NCBI GenBank assembly: GCA_023935145.1
Contig: CM043698.1
Location: 59,806,001-59,870,000, forward strand
DNA length: 64,000 nucleotides
Source of the DNA: Bretschneidera sinensis
Taxonomy: Eukaryota > Streptophyta > Magnoliopsida > Brassicales > Akaniaceae
Reading direction: 5' to 3'
The notes under the pieces were generated by a model that was given only the letters and a program-made list of their open reading frames with translations, did no database searches and was not told where the DNA came from. Below, piece after piece: positions 44,600 to 58,400 of this stretch (the first letter of the stretch is position 1; each line of letters starts with the position of its first letter). The position numbers and the translations under genes were made by a program.

Positions 44600-45815
44600 A
44601 GTTTGTTATATCTACAGTAGTGTTTGGTATAAAGGACTAAAGTGAGATAAATTAACTTAATCTCACATGAACAGTTAATCTCATATTTGATTGAAAAAAT
44701 TAATTATTCATCCGAAATTAAAGTGAGATTAAACTAGTCCCAATCCCACAGAATATTTCCCAGCTCTCCTTGCGATAGACTTAATCCCGCTTTTTGGGAT
44801 TAATTTTTTCCCCTCAACACTATTTTACCCTTACAAGAACGACTTCATCTCTTCATCTTCTTCTTCCTGGCAGCCGATCTCTTCTCCTCATACTTCCCTT
44901 TTTTCCTTCCATTTCTCTTTCTTCACTGCAACTGCTGGAATCGTCATTTTTCTTGAAGAGAGAGAAAGTAGATCAAAAAATTTGTGCTTAAGAGAGAGTC
45001 TAGATTCACGATTTTGGAGTGGAAACTTGATGGATAAGGAGTGGGTTTTTTTATGGAGGAATGCAACGTGAATGGAGAAGAGAGAGAGAGAGAGCATGAG
45101 TGTTTGGTTTGAAGGAGAAATCTTAAGAAATTTTTATTTCCTTTCGGATTTTGAAGATTTCACCAAAATTTGGAAAAAGTCTTTAAGGAATCAAATGGAA
45201 ATAGAAATGTTCGGTTTTTTTCTTTGATTTTAATGAAAAAATAAAGGATGAAATGAATCAAAAACTAAAGAAAAAAATATAAAAAAAACCCAACAAATTT
45301 TCCAGCAAACCAAACAAATTAGAATGAATGAAAGAAAAAAGTTATGAAGAAGAAGAAGATATGGTATTGTTCAATTTGTTTTCTTCCTAACTATCTTCAT
45401 GAATTGTGTTTGTTTGATGTGTATGATGGTGGAGGTCTGGGTATTTGTTTCAGCTTAAGTTGTTTTAGCACAGCTTCTTGTTTTCTGTAACCCGGTGTTA
45501 ATTTGCTATGGTTGTTTGCTGCTATTAGTTCGCTCGGTTAATTCTCCTGCATTTTTTGTTATTCTCCATGTCAAAGTTTGTTGGTAATATGTTTAGTTAG
45601 GTGTTCTGTATCTGTTTCTTGTTTGGGAAAGAGAGAAGATTAGATTTTTTTGTTATTTTATATATTAATCAAATATAAAGGTATTTTAGTCTTTATATTT
45701 GTTATCCCACATTAATCCCGATCATAAAATTTTATGAACAAAATATAAAATTAAAATAGTATCACTTTAATTCTTTTTAATCCTATCCCATTATAATTCT
45801 GTCCGTGAACCAAAC
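44600..45815. mobile_element. Possible DNA transposon relic with tgtttggt ends
   Basis: The left end reads agtgtttggtataaaggact and the inverted right end tgtttggttcacggacagaa (about 45815-45795), an end type common among plant PIF/Harbinger-like and related elements. The interior is A/T- and purine-rich with a ga run near 45078-45095. No transposase and no clear target duplication were found. Confidence 0.35.
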
Positions 45816-47335
45816 AAACATTTTACATAGTAATTGTTTCCCTGGTTATCCGGAAGGAGGCCCAAGTCGTGCTTTATCAAGTGAACCTCTAAGACAAGTT
45901 GAAGAACTAATTGTCAAAGCCTAAGGATCGGTTTTTGTGTAGAGACAAATAACAAGTCCTGTAAAGAGCCAAAAGCCTTTATTTCTTTTTCCGATGAATC
46001 AAACCCATTGAAATCAAGCAAATAAACAACATTTGATGTTTACCAAAGTACCTGAATTTACCTGCCATTCACTGAGGAATAGCTTTATGCAATGAAACAA
46101 TCCAAAAATTATTGATTTTCTCAGCAACAAACTGCTTTTCATAGTCTTTTTACATGACAAAACTCATGGGCTTTTCACCAGGGCGAACAAGGACTTTGAT
46201 GTTTGAATAGTCATAGGCATCCCTGAAGTGCCTATCAAGTAAATGGTTGGCATCCCTATAGTATGCAGAGATATAAAGGGAAGAAAGACTATGCGATTTG
46301 ATTTGAAAAGAAAAAAAGCAACCATTTCTACTATCTTATCACTTCAAAATTTTCCTTTGTCAAATCATTTTGGGCCTTAATGATTTTTTTTCTTAAACTT
46401 TTTTACCTAAGACTATTCTTTTGCTCAAGCATTGTTCAGCCTTGCATGAGAAAGAGAAATGTTTGAAAAGGAAAAGAATAAAATTTTGACAAAAAGAGAA
46501 AAACAGCGAAAATAGGAAAACATCATAAAAGAGAAGAAAAGTTCGAAGCAAACATTCGAAGTTGACAAACATGGGGAAAATGATAAAGAATAGTCCTTGG
46601 TTGCTTAGGAACCATCAAAACACTTTTTGATCTTCTAATCATCCATTTCTTGGTTAACTTAGTATCCCTTGTCCTACATTACAACCCTTGAAAGATCTCT
46701 TTGATAAATGAAAATTGCTTATCTCACAAACCATTATTTTGGATAATGATAGAATTTAACTTTCCTAAACAAGATCTAGTAACCCTCTCTACACTCGAGA
46801 GAAATTACTTTACTCGTCAAATGACTTCACTCAGTTCAAAGTGACCCACCTTTGCACCACTTGCAAGGGATGTCTCAAATTGGTTATATTCTTCCTCAAT
46901 ATATCATTTTCATATTCTTTTGCTTGAATCCACTACCGCTTCCATAAAGGATAACCCAAGCTGTTGTTATCCTTTCGTCCATTCATAAAACCATCTTACA
47001 CTTTTGCACTGCTTGCAAAAAGTGCCACAAACTTTGAAACTGTTCTCCAAACAATCTTTACATCACTTGTAAGGAGTACCCAAAAAATGACCACCATTCA
47101 AAAATAACACAATGTTTCTACAATATGGGAATAAAACTTGTTGTGCCCACTAAGTTTGCGGTCACCTTTGAAGCCATTCTCCAAACAATCCATACACTAC
47201 TTGTAAGGAGTACCTAAAAAATGATTACCATTCAAAAATGCCACAATATTTCTTCAATGTGGCAATAAGACTTGTTGTACCCGCTAAGTTGAAAACCTAA
47301 AAGGGAGATTTAGGCAAAAGTTAGGGCAAAATCAC
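45816..47335. other. Unassigned repeat-like stretch with one coding-like relic
   Basis: On the minus strand at about 46285-46070 a frame reads DANHLLDRHFRDAYDYSNIK, then VLVRPGEKPMSFV, a stop, then KDYEKQFVAEKINNFWIVSL. It is bounded by AG and GT, so it resembles a captured exon, but the family was not recognised. The rest has no gene. A 134-bp tandem repeat lies at 47045-47300. Confidence 0.35.
47045..47300. repeat. Two-copy tandem repeat, 134-bp period
   Basis: ctccaaacaat...acttgtaaggagtacc...acttgttgt..cc.ctaagtt occurs from 47045 and again from 47179 with scattered changes. Confidence 0.7.
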
Positions 47336-47620
47336 TGTAGACTGAGGTTTCAACCCAAGAAGGGGGTGAATTGGTTTTTAAAAATTGTCGTGGAATAAAC
47401 ACAAGTTTATAAAAACATATAAGCAACAAGCAATTAAACAAGTAATGTGCTATAAATAAAGAGTTTAAGGAGTAGAGAATGCAAACTCAGATTATAGTGG
47501 TTCGGCAATATCGGATTCGTTCTGACCCTACGTCCACTCTCTTCAAGGAACCTTCTTGAAGTAGTCTACTAAGAAACTTAGTCATACAACTTCACCAGTG
47601 TTGTACAAACCTTACAATCC

Positions 47621-47697
47621 CTTCCTCTCGGAAGTAATCCTCTTCCTTTCGGAAGTAATCTCCTTCCTCTCGGAAGTAATTCCCTTCCTCTCGGAAG
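47621..47697 (-). ncRNA. Four tandem GNRA-tetraloop hairpins, solo LTR
   Basis: Four copies of the hairpin word start at 47621, 47642, 47663 and 47684, exactly 21 bp apart. On the minus (sense) strand three have the loop GAGA and one GAAA. The stem CUUCC/GGAAG is unchanged in all. Confidence 0.55.
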
Positions 47698-48020
47698 TAA
47701 TCCCTTTATAATAAATGTTGTAAAGTAAATGGCAGAGAGACAGCAAATGAAAGCTTATACAACTGAATAATGTCTCTCTTTCAAAGTAAAGCTTGAAGAA
47801 TGGCTCAACATGAGTATTTCAAAGCTTTTTTGAGTTTCAAAGAATGAATGACTTGATTGTGTGTGTTCTTCTTTTTTTGAATGTCTTCTCCTTCTTGTTG
47901 AATGCTGAATTGAGTGGGTTTATATAGCCATCAATAAATATGGCCGTTAGACTTTAATTTGAATTGATTGTACCTTTAAAATCTCAGATTTCGAGTCCCA
48001 ACGGTCATATTTTTGAACTA

Positions 48021-48158
48021 CCAGTCGACTAGGTCGTGATACCAGTCGACTGGATCCTCTTTAAAAATCACATTTTTTGCTGCTACAGTGTTACTAGTCG
48101 ACTGGGAACCTTCTGCCCGTTTTACCAGTCGATTGGTACTATTCACCCGATCGATTGG
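48021..48158. promoter_or_regulatory. Decayed palindrome array, solo LTR
   Basis: Sites start at 48021 (ccagtcgactag), 48042 (perfect), 48094 (ctagtcgactgg), 48125 (ccagtcgattgg) and 48147 (ccgatcgattgg). Distances are 21, 52, 31 and 22 bp, all in the set seen in the young element. The array ends about 93 bp before the TATA box in the direction of transcription, against 95 bp in the young LTR. Confidence 0.8.
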
Positions 48159-48886
48159 ATCACTATTTGTGCGCTGCTACAGTGTTTTCAGCATGAACAG
48201 TGTTTTCAGCATCAATTTTCTTCATATATCTTTATTCTTTTTGGATCTTTGAGTTCCAAAAAATCTCCTAATTGAATCAAACTTTCTTGTACATTAAACA
48301 CACAGTTAAATACTTCAAAAGTGTTTTGTTATCATCAAAATTAATCTAATCAATTTCTTGATTAAGGCATTTTTGATGATGACAAAACATATTACAAATT
48401 TAAGCATAATGTGTGTGCAAGATATATGAAGAATGATATATTACAAATACTCAAGTAATTTTCTATGTCAACATAAATTCTTCTTAAGTTCAATTAGAGA
48501 ATGTTAAGTATTGAGCCCAATTAATTTATTTGCATTTAATAAAATCACATGGAGATTTTATATCTTTAATTAATTAAGATTATATAATAAAATGCAATGC
48601 AAATATAATTAACTCCTAACAATTGAAATGCTTACAAAGAGTATCGTAGGATTCAAACCTATAATTTATCCCTATTGTCTTTGAAGTTGCATTTCAATTG
48701 TTCTCCTTGAATTTGATCTTTTAGAGAGCTTATTGAATTTTGAGATCATCAACTTTGATGCACCAATTTCTACAATCTTGATCTCTTTTGATGTATAAGC
48801 ACTATTAATAATCTGTATTACTTAAGTAATATTCATTAGTGCTTAATTAAGATTTTTGTCACTATTAAAATCATTCAGGGTCAACA

Positions 48887-51800
48887 ATCACCAAACTGAA
48901 AACCCACAAAGGTGGTTTATGGAACAAGTGTGTGTCTGTTTTCTTAGAACTATGATTGGTTTGATGCTTTTAGGGTGCGTAGGTAACTACTTTGGTGCAG
49001 TTTCATTTCTTTACATTTGTTGGTATTAATTTTTATTGGCAAAATTGTGTAAATACATTTCTATAATCATAGAAAAAGAACAATTAAAAAAGAAGTGAAT
49101 GAAATGACTATGAGAGGATTGATTTAGTAACTGGCTTAATGGATGAAGTTTTCAGTAGACTGTTTACTTGTTCACAAGATAATTAGAAGAGCTTTCTCAT
49201 GTGAAAATGTATCAGTCAAATGTTCTTTATTTTTGCTTTTCTTGCTTTCTTTCTTACCACATTTGCATTTATTTCTTTCAACTTACACATACACAATCAT
49301 ACTTACGGTTCACTAGAAAAAAGAAATTTTGGACTTGAACCTTAGTGCCACCACAATGGTGATAAAAAAAAATGAGGGGCAAGAAGAGGAGTTATGGCCA
49401 TATTCAAGAGTGGGTTACCTCAAATGCAAACATTTACGTGATCATACCTACATTAGACTTAAGCATTGGTTGCGACTCAAGAAGAACGAAGAAAGAAGAG
49501 AAACTATGGCTATATCCAATAATGGTCAAACCATCATGCTTGGGGTATCTCACAACGCTTTTAAGCGGAGCACCATTTATCAACCTTTACTATGTTCGAC
49601 CAAAATCTCTCTATCCCTCCAGTTTCATCATTGAAAAGGAAAACAAATTATTTTGAAAATTTTCATGCACCATACTCATTTGCATTTCATTCATCATACT
49701 AGGAAAATCCTCCACCACTCATTGCATGCATGAAGACAAATTCCCTTTGAAAGTTTGTATACATATTCTTCACTTGCATTTCATTTATTATTTGCATAAA
49801 ATGAAAAAAAAATTGAATGAAATTTTTCTTTCAAAAATCTGCATGCATTACTCTCACTTACATGCCATTCATTATGCATATTATGCTGAAATTTTGGCTG
49901 GAAAATGGTACATGTACGAAGTGGATATCAATTTCAATAGTGTAGATGCGTTGAAATCTATATTTTGAAAGCTTAGAGACCAAATGAAAATATATCTCAA
50001 ACTTCATTGACCAAAATTGTAATTTGATCGTGAGATTTTCGCAATCTCAATGCCATATCAAATGCCATGTGCCACTAACATAACATTATGCAACATTAGA
50101 TGTGGTGTCATGTATACAATTTTGTCTAAGATTATTGTTTCATGGACAAGCTCAATCAGAGTATTAAAAAAAGATTTAGTATCCAATTCAAATGAGTTAA
50201 AATATTGAGTATAGAAATGAGATCCATCTATACTTTAGGGTTTGGTTTAAATGCATTGAAAATTTAAATTTGCATTTAAGTTTAAATAATATATCTTTCA
50301 TTTATGAGCGTGTATATAACTTATATATAAAAAATATATTTATAAATACAAATTAAATTTTATATTAATTATAATCTAGTTATTCTATTTAATGTTCTTT
50401 AACAAGTTCCCTTAAAACACTCGTTAACCGAAGCATAACTTAAAAAGATGATAATGCTTTTGAAACGTTTGAACCGGCTCAATTAGAACATTAATAAAAG
50501 ATTTATGATCCAAAACAAACGAGTTAAAATATTGACCTAAAAATTCAAAAATTGCAAATGCAGGGCCAATGACTATATGCCCTTGATCATGAGATGGATG
50601 ATATGTATTGCACTTCACCATTTAGTGGAGCCCACGTTTACTGAAAATAATGTAAACAACATTTTTAGTTCTCCGAGTATACACAATTTTCTATTTTAGA
50701 ACCCCAACAAAAAATCTCTTAAATTGCATCGCCAACTCATGATTTTGTCTTATTTTCATCTTAACGTGAACTTTCCATCCAATTTGTCCATGAAATGCCA
50801 TATCATCATGGTGATATAGCAAAGGATTGCTAAGGTGGCCAAGATTTTATGCACTTAGTTTCTCTATCTTCATTTTCTCCCTTAAATTGCTTAAAACCCT
50901 AGAAATTAAAAGTTAATAATCAACGCCACCCTTAAGCTTCAACTTCTCTAACTCCATGTCAATTTTCAGCTCCTCCATCACGCTGTCGGTATGGATCAGC
51001 CTCTCCTTCCCTCTTCCTTTTTCCTTCTCTTTTCTCTCTTCTTTTTCGCTCACCGACTCTCTTTTTTTCCTTTTTGTTTGCTATTAACCCAATCACCATG
51101 AGCCGAAACTCTTGGAGTTTTGGTAAGTTATGTTTGGTTCTCGAAATTTTTTTGGCAAAAAGCAACGAAAAGGGAAGAGAAACTTTTAGGCATTAAAATT
51201 TTGGCCACCTCAACAATCTTCGACTACATCACCATTGTAATATGACATTTCACGAACAAATTAGACTATAAGATCAAAATAATCTTACATTGTTGATCCC
51301 AACTACTGCAAAAAAAAAAAAGACAAAATTAGCCCAAAAAAATAAAAGTATGATATTATCCACATTTAATCCTTATAGTGCTTCCCATTAATCCAACGCC
51401 CCAAATACTCCCCAAATCCCAAATCTATCCAAGGAAAATAATCATGAAATAAAGAATTGATAAAAAAAAAGAATAAGAAAACGATACCATAAATTTGGAT
51501 GAGATATGTGGGAGAGATTTTTGTGGCTGGTGCTAAATGGCGCTGCAAATGATGACGCTGACAGAGGATGGTGGCGCAGCTGTGACGATGGGTGGTGGCA
51601 GCAGCTAAGATGGGAGAGAGATGAGAGTTTAGATGGAAGTCGCTCGATGACACTGAGGGAATGGTGGTGTGTGCGGTTGCGTTAAGTTGGGGCACAACTG
51701 AGAGGATGAAGATGACCGTTGTGGGTTGATGACTATGGAGATTAGAATTGCTTAGTTAGTGGCTAGATCTGTTGGTGATAACGTGAAATCTCGACAAGAA

Positions 51801-52260
51801 GCAACAACGCTTCTTGGTGGCGATGCTTCTTTATCGTTACATCAGTTTCTCCTCTTGCTTGTGATGTTCTTATCTGAGAGAGAGAGAGGCAAGATTATTA
51901 TGTTGTGTTTGTTGATAAGTGGTTACCAACAGGTAACATATATCCTCGTCAACTATTGGTATTCTCTCATTTTTGTTTTATTAAATCCAAAGGTCCAAAT
52001 TCATTATATCGTGCTTTTAATTTCAGTAATTCTTTATCATATCATTATAATAATATAATATTTTATAAATAAATTAAAAAAAAATTGATATTAAAATCAA
52101 AATAAAATAAAATTATAAGTTTGTGATATGATTTAATTTTTTTTTATCGACATACCAAAATAGAAAATCACCTGTCCTCGGAGGACTAGAAAATTGGTTT
52201 ACCCACCGAAAATATACTATTATTGCTTCACCCATCTCCGGCCGGAACATTTTCGATATT
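48887..52260. other. Intergenic stretch, no gene recognised
   Basis: Open frames at 49329-49656 have no known domain. A weak threefold repetition of cacttgcatttcattcattat-like words with nearby gcatgca occurs at about 49665-49885. Purine- and pyrimidine-rich tracts occur near 51000-51070. The stretch is probably old transposon debris. The end (from about 52261) is the C/T-rich leader of the TONNEAU1 gene. Confidence 0.4.
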
Positions 52261-52408
52261 TCTCCCTCTCTCTCTTTCTCTCGGTCTCACAATACACAAC
52301 AGAAAGCAAAGAGAAGTATCTCAAAAAAATCATCACCAGGGAGGAGAGAGGGAGAGGGGGGAGAGAGAGTGAGCAGAGCAGAAAACAGGAAATTGAAAGG
52401 AAGAAAAG
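52261..52408 (+). promoter_or_regulatory. Pyrimidine patch and purine-rich leader of TONNEAU1 gene
   Basis: A CT-rich run (52261-52287), a common plant core-promoter feature, precedes a purine-rich 5' leader (gaggagagagggagaggggg near 52340-52365) and the ATG at 52409. Confidence 0.4.
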
Positions 52409-55400
52409 ATGGACGATTACACGAGAGAGATGATGGACTTGAAGACCCTCGTGACCCGAACTCTAGAGAAGAAAGGCGTCCTCGCTAAGATCCGGGTAAT
52501 TCTTTACTCACCTACATTTTCCTTTTTTTTTAATTATAAGAAAAAACAAAATTCTTCAGTTTTTATGGCCCTGTTTGGTTCGCGAAAAAATTTGAAGACG
52601 AAAGGGAAATGAAAATGAAATGAGATGAGTGAAAGAAAAATCACCTATACTTAGCTCAGCTGAGTTAAGACCAATACTTAAACTCGAAGATCCTTTCTTT
52701 GGTAAAGTGGTCCATAATCTTGTAGTTGTTTTTACATTTTTTTTGGGCGGGTTATTATATTTATATCGTAGATCTTAATCCGCTCATTTGAATTTATGAA
52801 GAATATTTTTTATGCAGAAGTTAGGGTTTTGTTTCTTAACTAGGGATGAGAAATGGACAAGTCAAGTGGGAGTTGATGGTCTGTAACTATAAATGTATAC
52901 TCGTGGTTAAGATTCTCTATGTTTAGAGAGAGAGAGAGCAATTGAGATTAGGATTTTGTTCTGCTGTGCTGAAAAGTCTAGGCTGTTGTTGGTTTAAAAT
53001 TACAGCAATTTAAATTTGAATTTGTGTCGAGATGTTGCTGTTGACATTTGTATCCAGCATAATTTGTCCATTTCTTGAATTCTTCTTCCTCATTTTCGGT
53101 TTTCCTGCTAGGCTGAGCTTAGGGCAAGTGTGTTTGAGGCCATTGAAGAGGAGGATCGGGTGGTTGAAAAGGAAGAAGGTTTACCTCCTGCATTATTGGG
53201 TAGCTGCAATGATCGTGCTAAACAACTTCATGCATCTCCCTCAGGTTACTCTACAATCTTGAGCTTTCCATTTCTTTGCTCTCTCTAGGGAGTTTCATTG
53301 CATCTCCTATAGTTTTTGTTTGAATGCTGGTTGTGATATTTTGCGGATCATTTCATAGCATTATTGTTAGTTGTTGCACTCTGTTTTTCTTTGATGCTGA
53401 TCTTTATATCCTTTTGGGTTGTCTGTTTTTATTTATGAACTTAGTTTCTTTTTTACACCATTGGAGTCTTGCTTTTCCATAGGATGATGAGTTTCAGAAG
53501 ACTGTGATATTGAGTGGCTGTTTTTCTTTTTCCTTGATCTTTCCTATTGGTTTCTTATGCCTAAAACCCAATAATCTCATTTTATACCCATGTAATTGTT
53601 ACTTAAGTGGTACATGTACTGATGTACATGTAGGTCATTTCTAGAATCTGAATGCGTGTGTTTGCAATGGTCCTTGATTTGGAAAATCTACAATTTCGTC
53701 TGCCTTTTTTCATTCCTTTTCCTTTCTTAATTGCAATTTGATCTTCCAAATGCAGGGAGGCTGCTAACTGCACTAATATGTGAATACTTAGACTGGGCGC
53801 AACTAAATCACACACTAAAAGTTTATCTGCCAGAATGTAATTTGGTAATCAAGTAATTTTTTAATGTATTATAATTCTGATTTTATTGCAATATTCTTAA
53901 AATCTCTATTTTATATCCTTCTTACTAATATGTTAATTACATTGCAGCAAAAGGACTCTTGGAAGGCTGAGTTGAAAGACTTCAGTAGCAAGAATGGATA
54001 TGATATTAACAGGAATGGAGATAGCGGTCCTCTGCTTTTGGATGTTCTTGAAGGCTTCTTGAAGTTTGAGGTTTGATCTTAGTTCTCTTTTTGTATATTA
54101 ACTTATTCAGACTAAATTTTGAAGCTGAAAAGAAGTTTTGAAGATTGATGGCGTAGTAGTTTCTTTGTGGTTTGAGGCTCATATCTTTTCTTCAATTAAT
54201 TTTGTCGAAGATAGATTTTGATTGTTTGGCAGGGACTTTTGGTATCAGATTATCTCCAGAACAAGTGTCAAGGTGGATTTTGAATGACATGTAAATTCTT
54301 ATCACGATCGTGAATTGTGGCGTTCTAAGAAATCTGTTCTGATTATGTTTTATATAAACATGTTTGGGAGTATTCTGAATTAACTTAGGTGGATTTAATT
54401 CTTTCTCCAAATTGTCTTATTTCACTACGAAGAAAGGGATCATTTTGGTTAACCAAATTTGAAAATAAGATGGTCTTCTGAATTTGTTCACAACCTTGTA
54501 ATCGTAACATCTCCAACAATCGTGGCTGATAATGTACCATTCTTGGTAGGTACGTTTGATGTGTGGGTTATCGTCTTAAAAAAGAAGTTAGATGCGGATA
54601 TTTCGGTGAGTGCTACCAACTTTTACAAAATTGATCCCGGGACAAGCATTCTCTTAATATTGACCTTCGAAGTACTTTTAGAAGTCTTATAACAGATCTG
54701 CTTGTATATTAGATAAAGAGACCTATCATGCTGCCTGAAGACTTGAGCAAGTGAAGTGAATGAGTCCAGTCAAGTAAGAAACCATGATAAGAGCTCTTAG
54801 CTGTAAGAATAGAAAAGAAAAATTGTACTTGGAGGAAAGCATTACCTAAGATGTGCAGATGTTGGTAATTTATTTGTTAAAAGGCATTGTTTGGATGAGC
54901 ATGCTAAGGTGGATAGATAGAGCTCTAGGAATTTGGATGACTATATGCTTTCTGGGATCCATGTCGACCTGCATGAGAAGGAGTGCTTTGAAGTGTTTAG
55001 AGGCTTTTACAGCATTACTGGGATGAGCTTGCTAAAATGGATAAGATAGAGCTCCGTTGAGTTCTTATGGTTACATTATGCTCTTCCAGAGGATTCATGT
55101 TGACCTGTGTGAGAAGAAATGCTTTGAAGTGTTAGAGGCTCTTTGTAGGACAAATATGATCAAGGAGGACGTGAATGCAAATATGGAGAGATGATTTGAG
55201 TTCAGAATTTAATTTTTTTTGTAAGTTCGGAATGTAGTTGAAGGTCTCACATGTAACTAAGGATGAAATCGAATGAAGTTCAACGTTTGCAGATGAGTTT
55301 GATGTCTAAGATTTTTTTGGTAATTGATGTCCAACACCGGTGTGTTTGGCACTTTTGAGTTGTGACTGTTATGGCTATCACATGTACCTGGCATGAAGCT

Positions 55401-58400
55401 TTACAACATGCATCGACCTCAATTATCCAACATCTCTATTTATTTTTCTATTGTTTTTTCGTGAACTTGTTGACAACCAGATAAGCCATCTCTAAGCTTG
55501 TCCTTACTGTACTGTAGGGCAATCAATGACCGGGTTTCGTAAACGAGGATGTAATGATGTATGGACAGCAGCTGATTAAAATATAAACAAAGTCAATAGT
55601 GGCATTTCTGTAAAGTTGGAGGTGGCTCGCAGTGGAGGCAGATGGTACATGCGAGAGTTGTCAAGGATGGCTTGTCATATGCGATGTAGACCATATATTA
55701 GTTAAGATAGGGAAGTGAGTTGATTTATGTTGAATGTGCTAGAGGGGAGGAAGGCTATCAATAACTTGGATTGAAGTCAAGAAAAGATGTGGTCCGCGAT
55801 TTAAGATAGTCCATGGCCCTAGATGGTGCAGAATGTTAGTAAATTCAACCTGGTTTCACATGGTTGGGACTTGGGATGGCAAATTGGGTTGCTCAGCACT
55901 GGTTCTTATTTTAATTTGGAATTTTTGTGTTAAAGTTCAGTGGAAGTATAATGCATATATTATCCTGCTATTGTTGGCACTCCTTAGGGCAGGGATGTTT
56001 TAAGTTCTCTTCAAGCATGGGATATTATGATTATCATCCAGACTGATAAAAGAAATTATGATTATAATCCAGCTTTGGAGGTTTGGTTCTGTTATTTACA
56101 TCATCGGGGGGCTTTCCTGGGATTAACTAGTAAAAGAACTACAGCTGGAAGTGATCTTGGAAACCAATCACTCTACGGAAAAAAATGTTATGCATGAACA
56201 TAATGCTCATAACTTCCCTCTAGGCCTAGCTGCTATTGAAGCTCCATTTACAAATGGATAAGACTATTGGTCTTAGTATAGACTAGTGTTTGACTTCATT
56301 ATGAAGTGCTTTTATTTCTGTTTTTCTTTCATTCATAATTATTAATGGTTGGTGTTTCTCTGGGAGGTGATTAATTATCATCTTAAATCTTGTATAGAAT
56401 TTATCCCAAGCAAGGGTTACTGGAAGGAGAGTATCAGAAACCGAGTCCTTTTCCAATTTGGAATCCCGAAATACTCGTAGGGCTTCGTCATCATCTGTTG
56501 CTGGGGGCTTACCTCCGTTGGGAAGGTACTGCACCAACATCACTGTTTCATCTGTTCCCACCCTTCCCCTCCCTCTTTATAACTTCTCTCTCCATTTTTA
56601 TTTTCTTTTTCCTGCCACTTAGCTGACATATCGACTTTGTGATGTTTTATGCTAGAGCGGTTCCTGCCAGCCAGGCATCTGGTGAGTGATTCACCTATGT
56701 ACCGTTTGCTACATAATATGCATGCATTCTGTTACCTATATCTAATACTTTCTGCCATCTAGATCGGAGAGCAGGGTCCTCCATGTCCGGTTACAGAAAA
56801 GATGAATACAATTGGAGATATGACAATGACGATATTCCAGAGGATGTAATTCGAGCTTCAGCGGCCCTGGAAAACCTTCAGTTGGATAGAAAAGCTCGGA
56901 ATCTAACATCATCTTGGCGGTTTGTTTCTCAACCCCCACTAAAATAAAATTTTTCTGCTTCTGTTATTGATTAGGAAAATCTGAACTTTGGAATACAAAT
57001 ATACTCTTTTGTTTGGAGCATTAAGAATTAGACCATTTGGCAGAAGATAAATCATAAATTTGTATGATAAAAGAAAAACAGAAAAACTAGCTTTGATTAT
57101 GCGAGAATTTACCATCGAACTACAGGCTGTTTGATCTGCCTTGTAGATTGTGTATCATGCATTGCTTTCATCATAATGACAACTCACTATATCATCTTGT
57201 ACTAAATAATTCTTGTTGCATTTCTTGCTGTCTATTTCCAAGTTCTATAGTCCTGAGTCCTGACAAAAGATTAGTTTTCCCTTTGATAGTTAACAATAAT
57301 GTTGGAATTTTAGTTTCAACTATTGCATGCTGTTTCATTGTGCTAACAATCATTTATCAAACTATGACTTATGAGGCTTGATGCACGGCACTGTAACCAT
57401 GGTCTCTCTGAAGTTCGAAGTTGCTCTGGGTGTATGCTTTTCTGATTCCTACCATACGTTTTTGAGATATCCCACCTCCTACGTATTCTAGCTTTCTTTC
57501 TGCTGCATCTCACGTGCTTTGCATAGCCAAGATTATTCTGGCGTGTGGTCATAGCTTGTAACCATCCTGGGAGGCTTAAGCTCTTTCGTAATATGTTATA
57601 TAGGCTTAGTATGGTTTCCTAGCAAAAAAAAAAAACATTGATGGTTTAGCATAGTAGTATTGTGGAAATATGTTTACTTAAGTTTAGAATTGAAGTGGGC
57701 AGAGGGCTTTGTTGCAGGTGCTTCTGTGAAACCCTTATTCTTTCTAATCTTTGTGTTTACTGAGACAGATAAAATATCCAGAGCTTTTATGACGTTTTCC
57801 AATGGTGTTTTTGCTTTTATTCATTTTCTCTGTAGTTTTTCTTAGGATTAGATATTTCTCTCAAATAAGTGTTTCAGAGGCTGTCTACTTTCCCCCTTCG
57901 CGACTTCTACTTGATTGGTAAAATGCTAGTGACTGAATATTGCCCTGTTAAGGAGGTGGTCGTATTTGCACAGAAATAGTAACTAAAAGCATGATTGGAT
58001 GCATTTCCTGTTTCCTGTTTCTTGTTTCCTTTTTTTAAAACATGTTCTTAAAACAAGAACAGAAAAATGCTTTTTGTTGTTTTCTTACTCAAAGACGAAC
58101 AACTTTTTTGAATCAGAGAAACAGAAAACTCTTTCTTGAAATCCACTTTACCAGTTTTCAGTTGTGCCAGAAGTCTCTCGGAAGCTTTATTGAGTTTCAT
58201 TTTCTGCTTTTTGATCATGGAACCTCAACTGAATGACTTTGAAACGGATACTGGTAATGCTCATATCTATTACCACTAGAACCCACCTGTTAATGGGTGA
58301 TTTGTGTCTGATGCTTAGAATTGTTATTTTGAATTTTATGATAAACTTAGTGCATGGTTTCGTTAAAATTCATGGAAACTAGTGGCGCACTCTGTAGTCC

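Larger units (their letters stand above)
47336..48886 (-). mobile_element. Solo LTR of a related copia family
   Basis: On the minus strand it begins TGTTGACCCTGAATG (48886) and ends GGTTGAAACCTCAGTCTACA (47336), matching both ends of the LTRs of the element at 32562-42817. The 5-bp duplication ATCAC flanks it (47331-47335 and 48887-48891), which proves a complete LTR left by recombination. It is about 300 bp longer than those LTRs and well diverged, so it is an older relative. It keeps the TATA box (about 47928-47920), a reduced palindrome array (48158-48021) and an expanded hairpin array (47697-47621). Confidence 0.9.

Noticed and set aside
49329..49656. Overlapping ORFs of about 100 residues
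   Set aside because: No family recognised, two frames open over the same DNA, and the surroundings look like transposon debris.
54459..54692. 77-residue ORF in TON1 intron 4
   Set aside because: No domain, and the exon series of TON1 is complete without it.
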